DNA of 64,000 nt from Pseudomonas sp. AL03 (GTDB taxonomy: Bacteria > Pseudomonadota > Gammaproteobacteria > Pseudomonadales > Pseudomonadaceae): the NCBI RefSeq assembly GCF_029960815.1, contig NZ_JASBRE010000023.1, positions 35,355 to 99,354 on the forward strand. The letters are read 5' to 3'. Shown here one piece after another: positions 29,062 through 39,700 of this stretch (its first letter is position 1; every line of letters starts with the position of its first letter). The notes below the pieces were generated by a model that worked only from the letters and a program-made list of their open reading frames with translations, was not told the DNA's origin and did no database searches. Both the position numbers and the translations under genes were made by a program.

Positions 29062-30758
29062 CCCGCCTGCTCCAGAATCTGCCATTGCGCCGGCGCGACA
29101 AACCCCGCGACCCAGCCCGGCACGTCTGCGGGCGGCATCGGCCGGGCAATGAAATAGCCTTGAGCAACTTCGCAGCCCAGACGCAGCAGCAACTCACCGT
29201 GCTCGATACTTTCCAGCCCTTCGGCGATCACTTGCCGACCAAAGGCCCGAGCCAGGCCAATGACCGCCATGGTCAGGGCCAGATCATCACGATCATTAAC
29301 GATATCGCGCACGAACGACTTGTCGATCTTGATGGTTTGGGTTTGCAAACGCTTGAGGTAGCTCAGGGACGAATAACCGGTGCCAAAGTCCCCCAGTGAA
29401 AACTGCACCCCCAGCGCCTGACAGGCCTGTAAACATTCACTGACATGTTGAATGTTCTCGATCGCCACCGACTCGACAATTTCCAGATCGAGCATCTGCG
29501 GAGCCACTTGGGCATGCCGGGCGAGCACGTGTTTGAGCCGGTCGACGAAATCCGCGCGCTGAAAATGTCGCGCCGCAATATTAATGCTGACTGGCCAGCC
29601 CTGCCCGGCCTGCTGCCAATGGTGCAACTGCGACAGGACCTGATCCATCACCCATTCACCAATATCGATGATCAGGTCCGTCTCCTCCACCAGCGGCAAA
29701 AACTCCCGGGCCGGTACCATGCCCTGTTGCGGATGCTCCCAACGCAACAACGCCTCGAGGCCGACAACCTCACCACGACGCATATTCACCTTGGGCTGGA
29801 AATGCACGCGAAACTCACCGGCAGCCAGCGCCTGGCGCACTCGCTCGACCGTCTGGTGAGTGGCCTTGACCTCCTGATCCCGGGACACGTCGAACAAATG
29901 AAAGCGATTGCGACCCCTTTGTTTCGCCACGTACATGGCCTGATCGGCATGACGCAACAAGGTTTCGGCATCTTCATTGTCGTGAGGGAACAGGGTGACG
30001 CCGATACTGGCAAAAACATTGATGCCCTTGCCATGCAGCGAGTACGGCGCCGAAATGGCGCCGAGCACCCGGTTCAACGCCGCACGCAGTTCCGGCAGAT
30101 CACGCACGTAACGCAACACCAGCACAAACTCGTCGCCGGCCAGCCGCGCCACCACATCTTCGCCGCGCACAATGTCGCGCAAACGCTTGGCTACCTCGAC
30201 CAACAGCAGATCGCCACTGGCATGCCCGTAGCCATCGTTGACCGCTTTGAAGCCGTCGAGGTCGAGCATGCACACCGCCAGCGGGATGTTTTCGTTCCGG
30301 GAGAACTCCAGCGCCTGATCCAGCAAATCCGAGAGAAACGCGCGATTCGGTAGCCCGGTCAGCACGTCATGCCCCACCCGCCATTGCAGTGAATGCAGCA
30401 ATTGGCGTTTCTCGCTGATGTCGAAACGAATCGAAAGATAACGGTCAACTCGCCCAGTGGCGTCATCGAGCACCGGCACCATGGTGCTCTCGACCCAATA
30501 CAGGCTGCCATCCTTGGCGCGATTACAAATCTCGCCTTTCCAGACGTTGCCCAAGGCGATGGTGCGCCACATAGCAGCGAAGAAATCAGCGGAGTGCAGA
30601 CCCGAGTTGAGGAGACGATGGTTTTGCCCGAGCAGTTCTTCGCGGCTATAGCCGGACACGGCGCAGAATTGATCGTTGACGTGGGTGATCCGGCCGCTCA
30701 GATCGGTCTCGGAAAAAATCGCGGCGGCATCCACGGCCCTGCGGTATTTCTCATCCAT
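29058..30758 (-). CDS. PAS-GGDEF-EAL cyclic-di-GMP protein
   Basis: This is a soluble 566-residue protein for cyclic-di-GMP turnover. A PAS domain (about 8-115, VSGYSREELLGQNHRLLNSG) is followed by a GGDEF domain whose signature reads AGDEF (207-211) with an intact RxxD inhibitory site (R198-D201), and an EAL domain with E335-A-L, IVES, and K480 in IKIDKSF. The loop-6 motif reads LGDFGTGYSS, so the first of the two metal-binding aspartates is glycine (G456). Phosphodiesterase activity may be weakened. There is no membrane segment or linked partner. The start ATG at 30758 has only a weak ribosome binding site. Confidence 0.88.
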   Translation of the reverse strand: MDEKYRRAVDAAAIFSETDLSGRITHVNDQFCAVSGYSREELLGQNHRLLNSGLHSADFFAAMWRTIALGNVWKGEICNRAKDGSLYWVESTMVPVLDDATGRVDRYLSIRFDISEKRQLLHSLQWRVGHDVLTGLPNRAFLSDLLDQALEFSRNENIPLAVCMLDLDGFKAVNDGYGHASGDLLLVEVAKRLRDIVRGEDVVARLAGDEFVLVLRYVRDLPELRAALNRVLGAISAPYSLHGKGINVFASIGVTLFPHDNEDAETLLRHADQAMYVAKQRGRNRFHLFDVSRDQEVKATHQTVERVRQALAAGEFRVHFQPKVNMRRGEVVGLEALLRWEHPQQGMVPAREFLPLVEETDLIIDIGEWVMDQVLSQLHHWQQAGQGWPVSINIAARHFQRADFVDRLKHVLARHAQVAPQMLDLEIVESVAIENIQHVSECLQACQALGVQFSLGDFGTGYSSLSYLKRLQTQTIKIDKSFVRDIVNDRDDLALTMAVIGLARAFGRQVIAEGLESIEHGELLLRLGCEVAQGYFIARPMPPADVPGWVAGFVAPAQWQILEQAG

Positions 30759-31041
30759 GAGTCAGGCTCGCGGTGGCTAGCGGTGGTACCGCTCGACCAG
30801 TGCAGGATGCCCGGAAGAGATGTTTTTATAGGTAATGCGCAGCAACACGATATCACTCCATGAACAGCGATTGATGGCCTCCTGACAGCAGAGATCAACT
30901 AACCTTAAAGACCCCAAATACCCTTTTTGAGCGGCGATTCTACGAAATGCATCACATTTTGCAAAGCAAGGTGATGGATCATGCAGTTGTCTAATGCAAA
31001 AATCTATCGTTAAGTTCTTGATTCTAAATGGGAATTAAGCG

Positions 31042-31356
31042 ATGCAAATTTCAAGTTTGGGTGCGGCCATTCGGCGCTACCGCAAGGTCGCAGGGCTTAC
31101 TCAGGCTGAACTCGGCGAAAAAACCGGTTTTGACCCCAAAACCATCAGCCGCTTCGAAACCGGCACCTACACCCCCAGCGTGGAAGCCTTGTTCCTGCTT
31201 GCCGATGCACTGGGCGTGAAGCTGAAAGCCTTCTTCGCAGACTTAGGCGATGAAGAAGAACAGCGGGCGTATCTGTTCGGTGTCATACATAAAGCCACCC
31301 CGAAGGATCTGGGAAAGCTGATTGCAGCGGTTGACCAGGCCTTGTCCACGCCTTAG
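31042..31356 (+). CDS. XRE-family helix-turn-helix regulator
   Basis: This is a 104-residue protein with an N-terminal Cro/C1-type helix-turn-helix (about 7-62: AIRRYRKVAGLTQAELGEKTG, then PKTISRFETGTYTPSVEALF) and a short C-terminal tail. It has no antitoxin-type partner next to it. The upstream 280 bp is AT-rich (30900-31040) and holds its promoter. The target is unknown. Confidence 0.85.
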   Translation: MQISSLGAAIRRYRKVAGLTQAELGEKTGFDPKTISRFETGTYTPSVEALFLLADALGVKLKAFFADLGDEEEQRAYLFGVIHKATPKDLGKLIAAVDQALSTP

Positions 31357-31364
31357 TGCCAGAA

Positions 31365-31410
31365 ATAAAAAAAGAGGTCGAGTGTCGCATTCGACAGCTC
31401 GGCCTCCTTT
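31365..31410 (-). terminator. Bidirectional hairpin, probable terminator of ffs
   Basis: A 9-bp outer stem (GAGGTCGAG / CTCGGCCTC) and a 5-bp inner stem (TGTCG / CGACA) fold together. On the minus strand the hairpin is followed by seven T, a strong terminator for transcripts from ffs; on the plus strand only CTTTAT follows, so it would end the regulator gene less efficiently. Confidence 0.7.
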
Positions 31411-31531
31411 ATAGGTTCGTTCTGAAAAATCGGAAACGAAAAAACACCGCCCTGGACAAAGTCCATGGCAGAGCAACAAGAACGTATTTTTAGACAGATA
31501 ACGCGAGAGAGGACTCGCGGTGCGTTATGGA

Positions 31532-31641
31532 GGCAACCCCACCAGCCACACCCCGGCACACAATGTTCCCGCTGTGGCTGCTCCCTTCCAGGTCTGACCA
31601 GGTTCACGGGTAATCGTTGCGGGGGGACCGATGGGGTCACC
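31532..31641 (-). ncRNA. ffs: 4.5S signal recognition particle RNA
   Basis: On the minus strand the conserved SRP helix 8 is plain: CTGGTCAGACCTGGAAGGGAGCAGCC, read in two parts as CTGGTCAGACC and GGAAGGGAGCAGCC, with the GGAA tetraloop and the internal AGCAG. The ends pair (GGUGACCCCA with UGGGGUUGCC), giving a rod of about 110 nt with a CCCGCAACG segment as in E. coli. It binds Ffh and targets membrane proteins. Exact ends are inferred from the terminal pairing. Confidence 0.93.
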
Positions 31642-31765
31642 ATAACGACGCTCACCTGACGGCGAACGGCGCCATTGTACCTATCTGAGACGAAGTTACA
31701 ACCGTTCGAGAGGATTAAAAAATATGTGCTGCTTCAAGGACATGCATATCTCTTGAAAAGATCGC

Positions 31766-31926
31766 GACCTGTAGCAGCTGGCGCAGCCTGCGTCCGGCTG
31801 CGCAGCAGTCGTAAATCCGATACTTGCGGTTTACCTGCACAACCGCGCTAACTGATTTTACGACTGCTTCGTCCGATCGCGGCCCGAACCGAACGCAGCC
31901 TCGCAAGCTCGACAGCTGCTACAGGT
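31766..31926. repeat. Imperfect REPIN of the GTAGCAGCTG family
   Basis: The outer arms CCTGTAGCAGCTG (about 31768) and CAGCTGCTACAGG (about 31913) enclose internal matches around GCAGTCGTAAA / TTTACGACTGC. The right end overlaps the last codons of the zinc peptidase gene, whose stop is at 31919. Confidence 0.75.
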
Positions 31927-33085
31927 CTTGCAACACCTCATCCGCCCGGCCGCCCTCCTGCTGGATCACCAGGTGGATGAAGTGCAGCTTGGCGATCACT
32001 GCTGCCGGCAGGACAAACGGATAGAAATCCGGCTGACCCATGCTGCGTGACAGTTCATTCAGCATGCCCGCCAGTTCGATCCACGCATTGACGAACGACA
32101 GGAACGCCGCGCCGCCGGGATGCTGCGGGTCGAAGAGCGTGCTGGCGGGGAATGGCTTGTAGTCGAAGTCCATTTCCCGCGCGCTCATGCCGAATCCCAA
32201 CGCCGTATCCACCGCGTCCATCATGTGCAGGTAGTGAGCCCAGGTTTCGGCCCAGTCCTCCCATGGATGCATGGTCGCGTAGGCGCTGACGTAATGTTGC
32301 TGCCAGTCGAGCGGCGCGCCTTGTTGGTAATGCCGTTCGAGGGCGTCGGCATAGCTGGCGCGCTCGTCGCCGAACAGGCCGCGGAACGGTTCCAGCCAAT
32401 GGCTGTTGGCGACCAGCCGATCCCAGTAATAATGCCCGACCTCATGACGAAAATGCCCGAGCAGCGTGCGATAAGGTTCATGCATCTGCACCCGAATCTG
32501 CTCGCGATGGGCGTCGTCTGCTTCTTTGATATCGAGGGTGATCAGACCGTTGGCGTGACCGGTGGTCGGCGGCTTGCCTGCGAGGTCAACACCCATGAAA
32601 TCGAAAGCCAGGCCAGTCTCTTCGTCCACGGTTTTTGGAATCACCTGTAAACCAAGGCTAACCAACTGTGCGACCAGACGACGCTTGGCCGTTTCGACCT
32701 TGCGCCAGCGTTCGTGATTTTCGGCAATCGACAAGTCGGGGATGGCGTGGTTCAGGCTACAGGCAATGCATAACGCATCGTGGTCATTGGCGGGGAGCAG
32801 CCAATTGCACGCTGCCGGGGAATCGAGGTTGGCGCAACGGCGCAAGACACCCGCTTCGGGATCGGTGTCGAGTAACCAGGTGTCGGCCTGCAAGCCGGGC
32901 TGCAGCGACGACAAGCGACTTTGCTCCGGTTGATAACCCAACGCCGCCGAACAGGCCAGGCACTGACTGTTGCGAAAAAACAGCGACTGCCCGCAACGGC
33001 ACTGCCAGACCTTACTGTTGCGCGAGCTTTCGCCAATGAAGGGCGCAGCGATGCGTGAACTGAGCTGTTCGAAGAAACGGTACAT
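31919..33085 (-). CDS. Putative zinc-binding metallopeptidase (Peptidase_Mx-like)
   Basis: This is a 388-residue cytoplasmic protein. The N-terminus has a zinc ribbon (C29, C31, C42, C45; CRCGQSLFFRNSQCLAC), and the middle holds the gluzincin-like motif H214-E-x-x-H218 (RHEVGHYYWD) followed by an acidic WEDWAETWAHYLH. This matches the family annotated as putative zinc-binding metallopeptidase, whose substrate is unknown. It has no signal peptide. The last codons lie in a REPIN arm. It shows no functional link to ligA upstream on the same strand. Confidence 0.8.
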   Translation of the reverse strand: MYRFFEQLSSRIAAPFIGESSRNSKVWQCRCGQSLFFRNSQCLACSAALGYQPEQSRLSSLQPGLQADTWLLDTDPEAGVLRRCANLDSPAACNWLLPANDHDALCIACSLNHAIPDLSIAENHERWRKVETAKRRLVAQLVSLGLQVIPKTVDEETGLAFDFMGVDLAGKPPTTGHANGLITLDIKEADDAHREQIRVQMHEPYRTLLGHFRHEVGHYYWDRLVANSHWLEPFRGLFGDERASYADALERHYQQGAPLDWQQHYVSAYATMHPWEDWAETWAHYLHMMDAVDTALGFGMSAREMDFDYKPFPASTLFDPQHPGGAAFLSFVNAWIELAGMLNELSRSMGQPDFYPFVLPAAVIAKLHFIHLVIQQEGGRADEVLQDL

Positions 33086-33133
33086 GGCGATCTCTCCCTG
33101 GGGCTTGCCAAGACTAGATCATTCCCTGACAAC

Positions 33134-33161
33134 GATCGTTCCCACGCGCGTGGGAACGATC
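33134..33161. repeat. REP palindrome (perfect, no loop)
   Basis: The 28-bp uninterrupted palindrome GATCGTTCCCACGC plus its complement lies 2 bp after the ligA stop and between it and the start of the peptidase gene. Confidence 0.85.
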
Positions 33162-33163
33162 AA

Positions 33164-35521
33164 CTAAACCGCAATTCCGTGCTTACTCAGAAACCCGACA
33201 AAAGCCTCTTCATCGAGAACCTTCAATCCCAGCTCATTAGCCTTCGTCAACTTGGAACCTGCACCCGGCCCAGCGACCACGCAATGTGTCTTGGCCGATA
33301 CCGAGCCCGCCACCTTGGCACCGAGGCTTTCAAGCTTGTCCTTGGCGATGTCGCGGCTCATCAATTCGAGCGAACCGGTCAGCACCCAGGTCTGCCCGGC
33401 CAGCGGCAAGCCTTCGACGACTTTCTTTTCGCTCTGCCAGTGCATGCCGAAATCGCGCAGCTGCTTCTCGGCGGCTTCAGCAACTTGACGATTTTGCGCA
33501 ACCGCGAAGAACTCCCGAACGGAACTGGCCTGCTTCTCCGGCAGTGCCTGACGCATATCCAGCCAGTCGGCGCTGAAAACCCTTTCAAGCGAACCAAATT
33601 TGTCGGCCAATTTCTGCGCCCCACCCGGTCCAACCGAAGGGATGTGCAACTTGTCGAGGAAACCACCCAACGTGGTGCTCGCGGCAAACTCGGCACCCAG
33701 CTCGCCCTGATCCTGAATCTGCATACCGTGCCTCAGCAGATCGGCAATCACCTGCTGGTTATGCGCATCTTCAAAGAAGCTGTGAATCTCATGAGCCACT
33801 TCCAGGCCAACGTCCGGCAAGTACGTGAGCACCTGCGGCAACGCCTGCTGAACCCGCTCCAGAGCGCCGAGGGAACGCGCCAGCACCTTGGCCGTCTCTT
33901 CGCCGACATCCGGAATCCCGAGGGCGTAGATGAAGCGCGCCAGGCTCGGCTTCTTGCTGTCTTCGATGGCACTGAGCAGGTTCTTGCTCGACAGCTCGGC
34001 AAAGCCTTCCAGGTCGACAATCTGCTCGAACGTCAGGGCGTACAGATCGGCCGGTGAATTCACCAGGCCTTCGTCCACCAGTTGCTCCACGCTCTTCTCG
34101 CCCAGGCCTTCGATGTCCATGGCGCGACGGGAGACGAAGTGAATGATCGCTTGCTTGAGCTGCGCACCGCAGGCCAGACGACCGACGCAGCGATACACCG
34201 CGCCTTCGCTGACGGTTTCGCGACCCTTGCTGCGCTTGACCAGTTGCGTGCGCTCGACATGGGAACCGCAGACCGGGCACTTCTCGGGAATCTGCACCGG
34301 CCGCGCGTTATCCGGGCGACGCTCGGTGACCACTTGCACCACCTGCGGAATCACATCGCCGGCGCGACGGATGATCACGGTGTCGCCGATCATCAAGCCA
34401 AGGCGGGCCACTTCGTCCATGTTGTGCAACGTCGCGTTGGCCACGGTGACGCCGGCCACCTTGACCGGTTTCAAGCGCGCTACGGGCGTCACCGCACCGG
34501 TGCGACCGACCTGGAATTCCACGTCGAGCAGTTCGGTGAGCTCTTCCATCGCCGGGAATTTGTGAGCAATGGCCCAGCGCGGTTCACGCGCGCGAAAACC
34601 GAGTTCACGCTGGGACGCGATGCTGTTGACCTTGAATACCACGCCGTCGATTTCATACGGCAGCGAATTGCGACGCTCACCAATGTCACGGTAGTAATCC
34701 AGGCATTCATCGATACCCTGCGCCAGCTTCAGCTCATGACTGATCGGCATGCCCCAGGCTTTGAGTTGCTGCAGGTTGCCAATGTGCGTGCCGGCAATGT
34801 CGGCCGAAATCTGACCGATGCCATAGCAGCAGAATTCCAGCGGACGATTGGCGGTAATCTTCGAATCCAGCTGCCGCAAGCTGCCGGCCGCCGCGTTGCG
34901 CGGATTGGCGAAGGTCTTGCCGCCGACTTCCAGTTGCGTGGCGTTAAGGCGCTCGAAACCGGCCTTGGACATGAACACTTCGCCACGCACTTCCAGGGTC
35001 GCTGGCCAGCCAGTACCGTGCAGCTTGAGCGGGATGTTGCGCACGGTGCGTACGTTGACGCTGATGTCTTCGCCAGTAGTGCCATCGCCGCGAGTGGCAC
35101 CGCGCACCAGCACGCCGTCCTGATATAGCAGGCTGACCGCCAAGCCATCGAGCTTGGGTTCGCAGCTGTATTCCACCGCCGCGCCGCCGCCGAACAGATC
35201 GCCGACCGGCAGGTCCAGCCCTTCGGTTACGCGACGATCGAACTCGCGCATGTCAGTTTCTTCGAAGGCGTTACCGAGGCTGAGCATCGGCATTTCGTGA
35301 CGCACCTGAGTGAACGCCGACAGCGCCGCGCTGCCGACGCGCTGGGTCGGCGAATCGCTGGCGATCAATTCGGGATTGGCCGCTTCGAGGGCCTTGAGCT
35401 CATTGAACAACCGATCGTATTCGGCGTCCGGAATGCTCGGCTCGTCCAGCACGTGGTAGCGATAGTTGTGCTGATCCAGCTCAGCGCGCAGCTCTAGAAT
35501 GCGGTTTTTGGCGGCGGTCAT
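33164..35521 (-). CDS. ligA: NAD-dependent DNA ligase LigA
   Basis: This essential ligase seals Okazaki fragments using NAD+. It has 785 residues: the N-terminal Ia domain (YRYHVLDEPSIPDAEYDRL), the adenylation site K123 (EPKLDGLAVSL), an OB fold, a zinc finger starting CPVCGSHVERTQ, helix-hairpin-helix repeats, and a C-terminal BRCT domain (about 710-785, LAGQTWVLTGSLELMSR). The start is the ATG at 35521 with AGAGAACACCC upstream. It follows zipA and smc on the same strand, a conserved order in pseudomonads. Confidence 0.96.
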   Translation of the reverse strand: MTAAKNRILELRAELDQHNYRYHVLDEPSIPDAEYDRLFNELKALEAANPELIASDSPTQRVGSAALSAFTQVRHEMPMLSLGNAFEETDMREFDRRVTEGLDLPVGDLFGGGAAVEYSCEPKLDGLAVSLLYQDGVLVRGATRGDGTTGEDISVNVRTVRNIPLKLHGTGWPATLEVRGEVFMSKAGFERLNATQLEVGGKTFANPRNAAAGSLRQLDSKITANRPLEFCCYGIGQISADIAGTHIGNLQQLKAWGMPISHELKLAQGIDECLDYYRDIGERRNSLPYEIDGVVFKVNSIASQRELGFRAREPRWAIAHKFPAMEELTELLDVEFQVGRTGAVTPVARLKPVKVAGVTVANATLHNMDEVARLGLMIGDTVIIRRAGDVIPQVVQVVTERRPDNARPVQIPEKCPVCGSHVERTQLVKRSKGRETVSEGAVYRCVGRLACGAQLKQAIIHFVSRRAMDIEGLGEKSVEQLVDEGLVNSPADLYALTFEQIVDLEGFAELSSKNLLSAIEDSKKPSLARFIYALGIPDVGEETAKVLARSLGALERVQQALPQVLTYLPDVGLEVAHEIHSFFEDAHNQQVIADLLRHGMQIQDQGELGAEFAASTTLGGFLDKLHIPSVGPGGAQKLADKFGSLERVFSADWLDMRQALPEKQASSVREFFAVAQNRQVAEAAEKQLRDFGMHWQSEKKVVEGLPLAGQTWVLTGSLELMSRDIAKDKLESLGAKVAGSVSAKTHCVVAGPGAGSKLTKANELGLKVLDEEAFVGFLSKHGIAV

Positions 35522-35540
35522 GGGTGTTCTCTCATAAAGC

Positions 35541-35562
35541 AAAAGAGCAGCCGAGGCTGCTC
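35541..35562 (-). terminator. Hairpin between zipA and ligA
   Basis: 8-bp arms GAGCAGCC / GGCTGCTC are followed on the minus strand by TTTTGC. It could partly end zipA transcription or attenuate readthrough into ligA. The short T-run makes this uncertain. Confidence 0.4.
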
Positions 35563-35573
35563 AATCTATTTTG

Positions 35574-35602
35574 CTGATCGTCCCGCGCACAGCGCGGGAA
35601 CA
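35574..35602. repeat. Degenerate REP palindrome
   Basis: TGATCGTCCCGCGC-ACA-GCGCGGGAACAACC resembles the GATCGTTCCCACGC family with several changes. It is just downstream of zipA. Confidence 0.55.
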
Positions 35603-35612
35603 ACCTTTTGAA

Positions 35613-36467
35613 TCAACGCTTCTGGGTCAGGGCGCGACGTTCAAACTCAACGATGCGCTGACGGTAGTGCTCGATGGTCTGGGCGGTCAGCACGCTGCGC
35701 TGATCGTCTTTGAGCTCACCGTTCAGCTCCTGGGACAGTTTGCGCGCTGCGGCCACCATCACGTCGAAGGCTTGCTTGGGATGACGCGGGCCTGGCAGAC
35801 CGAGGAAGAAACTCACCGCCGGCGTGCTGAAGTGGTCGATGTCGTCCAGATCGAAGACGCCCGGCTTGACCGCATTGGCCATCGAGAACAGGACTTCGCC
35901 ATTGCCGGCCATGCTTTCGTGACGGTGGAAGATGTCCATCTCGCCGAAACGCAGACCGCTTTCCAGAATGTTCTGCAACAACGCCGGGCCTTTGAAGCCA
36001 GCGGCGTCGCGGCAGATCACGCTGATCACCAGCACTTCTTCGGCTTGCGGGTGTTCCTTGTCGCTGGTCGAACTGGACGCCTTGGTGTCATCCGGGAAAT
36101 CGTCGTCACGGCTGCTGAAGCTCGGGCCGCCGTCCAGATCCAGGTTGAGGTTCAAATCACCCTGGGAAGGCTCGCCGTGGCCACGTTTGCCGCGCTTGGA
36201 ACCCGACTCACGCGGTTCACGGGCAGGCATGCTCACCGATGGCAGATCGTGCTCGTCCAGTTGCGGTTCTTTATGGGCATCCAGCACGCGGGGCGGGCCC
36301 AACAGCTCGGCGCTGGTGTCCTCGTCCGGCAAATTGGACAAACTCCGATCAAGACGGAATTTCAGTTTTCCCTTGCCGCCGCGCATACGGCGCCAGCCAT
36401 CGAAAAGAATACCGGCAATGACAATAATGCCGATGACGATCAGCCACTCGCGCAGACCGATTTCCAT
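35613..36467 (-). CDS. zipA: Cell division protein ZipA
   Basis: This divisome protein tethers FtsZ to the membrane. It has 284 residues: an N-terminal membrane helix (about 8-24, WLIVIGIIVIAGILFDG), a basic stretch (RRMRGGKGKLKFRLDR), a charged proline/serine-rich linker, and a C-terminal FtsZ-binding domain (about 145-275, containing EVLVISVICRDAAGFKG). Its place between smc and ligA agrees with known Pseudomonas order. Confidence 0.95.
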   Translation of the reverse strand: MEIGLREWLIVIGIIVIAGILFDGWRRMRGGKGKLKFRLDRSLSNLPDEDTSAELLGPPRVLDAHKEPQLDEHDLPSVSMPAREPRESGSKRGKRGHGEPSQGDLNLNLDLDGGPSFSSRDDDFPDDTKASSSTSDKEHPQAEEVLVISVICRDAAGFKGPALLQNILESGLRFGEMDIFHRHESMAGNGEVLFSMANAVKPGVFDLDDIDHFSTPAVSFFLGLPGPRHPKQAFDVMVAAARKLSQELNGELKDDQRSVLTAQTIEHYRQRIVEFERRALTQKR

Positions 36468-36726
36468 GTAATCCCGTGCCTCTATAAAAAATGCTGAAAA
36501 ATAAGGGGTTTACAACTCGTAAACCGCTTTAAAACGTGGCGCCAACTCTATGTTCTGACAGGCGTTTTGCCCACGTATACGAAAAATTGACATTAAACTA
36601 GCACGACCAAAGGCAACTTTACACCGTCTGTCACAATGGCTTGCGCGAATATGTCGATTGGCCAGCAAGTAGAGGTGGGTAAAAAAGTCCTACAGACCAA
36701 AAATACTTGCCCTACAAGTGCCCCCC

Positions 36727-39700
36727 TCACGCATCCACCATCGCCATCGCCTCCTCGACATCCACTGCCACCAGACGCGAGCATCCCGGTTCATGCATCG
36801 TCACCCCCATCAGTTGATCAGCCATCTCCATGGCGATCTTGTTGTGGGTGATATAGATGAACTGCACCGTCTCGGACATCTCTTTGACCAGCCGTGCGTA
36901 GCGTCCAACGTTAGCGTCATCCAGGGGTGCGTCAACTTCGTCGAGCATGCAAAACGGCGCCGGATTCAACTTGAAGATCGCAAAAACCAGGGCCAGTGCG
37001 GTCAGGGCTTTTTCGCCACCGGAGAGCAAATGGATGGTGCTGTTCTTCTTTCCGGGCGGTTGCGCCATGATCGTCACCCCTGTATCGAGTAGATCTTCGC
37101 CCGTCAGTTCCAAATACGCGCGGCCTCCACCGAAAACTTTTGGGAAAAGCGCCTGTAATCCGCCATTGATCTGATCAAAGGTATCTTTGAAGCGGTTACG
37201 GGTTTCCTTGTCGATCTTGCGAATCACGTTTTCGAGGGTATCCAGTGCTTCCACCAGATCGGCGTTCTGTGCATCAAGATAACGTTTACGCTCGGATTGT
37301 TGCTGGTATTCGTCGATGGCCGCGAGGTTGATCGCGCCGAGACGCTGAATGCGTGCGGCAATGCGTTCGAGTTCTTCTTCGGCGTCCTTCTCGTTGGCCT
37401 CGGCCGTCAGCGTGGCGAGCACGCCGTGGAGGTCGTAGCCGTCCTCGAGCAATTGATCTTCGAGGGTCTTGCGGCGCACGGTCAGGGCTTGCCATTCCAT
37501 GCGTTGCTGTTCGAGTTGGCCGCGGATCAATTGGGATTGCTGCTCGGCCTGATTGCGGCGTTTCTCGGCGTCGCGCAATTCGCGATCCGCATCTTCCAGG
37601 GCGATCTGCGCAGTCTTGAGTTCTTCGTCGACCGTCATGCGCTTGTCGAGCAGCTCTTCAAGTTTCAACCGCAGCTCTTCCAGCGGCGCCTCGCCCTCCT
37701 CCAGGTTGAGACTCAGCTGTTCGCGTTTTTCGGTCAGGCGCTCGGACTGCATTTCCAGACGTTCCAGCGCCTGACGCGTGGAATCGTGCTGGGCCTTGAG
37801 CGAGCCCAGGCGCACCGCCAGTTGATGCGCGTGATCCTTGTGCTGCCGGGCTTCCTGACGCACTCGATCGAGGCGCTCGCGCAGGCTGTCGCGTTGGGCC
37901 AGCAGCAATTCGCGCTGCTCGGTGTCCAGCGCCATGCTGTCGAGGGCTTCCTGCAATTGCAGGCGCGCTTCGCCGATGTTTTCGTGTTCAAGTGCGCGCT
38001 GCTCGCCCAGCTCGGTCAGCTCTTCGTCGAGACGGGTACGACGTAACTCAAGCTGTTCGGCCTTGGCTTTACCGGCGGATAACTGGGCTTTCAACTCACC
38101 TTGCTGACGCGCTTCGTCTTGCAGCAGACGACGCAAATGTTCGCGACCGTTTTCTTGCTGACGCTGCTGCGCCCTGAGATTTTGAAGTTGGGTTTCCAGG
38201 GTTTCGACCGTGGCTTCGCGCTCATCGCGCTCAAGGCCCAGGCGCTGGATTTCCTGACCACGAGCCAGCACACCGCTTTGCGCTTCGCTGGCCCGACGTA
38301 CACGCAAAAAGTGCCGACCGACCCAGTAACCATCGCGGCTGATCAGACTCTCGCCGGCGCTCAATTGACTGCGCAGGGCCAACGCCTGTTCTAGGCTGTC
38401 GACCGGTTTAACCTGCCCCAGCCATGGCGACAGATCGATCTGCGCTTCCACTTTATCAAGCAAGCTGCCGGGCACCCGCACGCCATCACTGGCCGGGCTG
38501 AGCAAGCGCAAATCGCCTTGGGCAAAACCGGCCAGATCGAAATCGCCGAAGTCATCCACCAGCACCGCTTGCAGGTCGGCGCCGAGCACGGTTTCCACCG
38601 CCAGCTCCCAACCGGCTTCGACTTTCAGACCTTCGGCCAGACGCGGACGGTCCGCCAAATGTTGTTCGCGCAGCCATTCAGCGGTGCCGGTGCCCGGATC
38701 GAGTGCGGCTTGCTGCAAGGCTTCAAGCGATGCGAGACGACCGTTGAGGCGCTGCAAATCACCTTGGGCTTGCTGCTGCGCCGAGAGCGCTTGTTGCAAT
38801 TCCTGACGCAGTTGCTCAAGGCGTTCGACCTGGGCTTCTTCGCTGGCCTGCAAATCTTCGAGGGTCGCTTCACTCGCGGCCAGTTGCTCGCTGAGTTCCA
38901 TGATCGCCGCGTCTTCCGGGTCCGCCGAGAGCAACGCGCGCTCCTCGCCAAGACGCTTCTGGCGATCGGCCAGGCGCTCCATGCTGGTTTCCAGCTGCTG
39001 GATGCGCGACTGCTGCACTTCAGACTGACGACGAGGCTCGGCAGCGGTGAGGTTGAACGTGTCCCACTGCTCCTGCCAGCCGTGCATGGTGGTTTCGGAT
39101 TCTTCCAGCGCGGCGGCGGCCTCTTCGGCGGCGGCGCTGGAGACTTCCTGTTCCGGGGTGAGCAAGTCCAGCTCTTCGCCGAGTGTCTGCAGCAAGGTGC
39201 GGTCGAGGCCCAGATGAGACTCGGTTTCCAGACGCGCACGCTCGGCCTCTTTCAGGTCGTCCTGCAATTGGCGCAGGCGCTGCTGTCCGTGCTGAATGCT
39301 CTGCTCGACCCGGGCGATGTCGCCGCCAACCGAATAGAAGCGCCCCTGCACCAGATTGAAGCGCTCGGACAGGTCGTGGTGACCGTCGCGCAGGCGTTCG
39401 ATGGCCGCGTCGGCATTGCGCTGCTCCGCAACCAGGGCTTCGAACGTGACTTCCTGAGTGCCGATGATCGCTTCGCGCTGACCGACCTGTTCGTTCAACG
39501 CCTGCCAGCGCAGCGCCGACAGTTGGGCCTTGAGCTGACGCTCCTCGCCCTTGCATTCCTGATACTTCTTGGCGGCCTCGGCCTGGCGGTGCAAGCGTTC
39601 GAGCTGACGCTCGAGCTCTTCGCGCAGGTCGGTCAGGCGGGCGAGGTTTTCATGGGTGCGACGGATGCGGTTTTCGGTCTCGCGCCGGCGCTCCTTGTAC

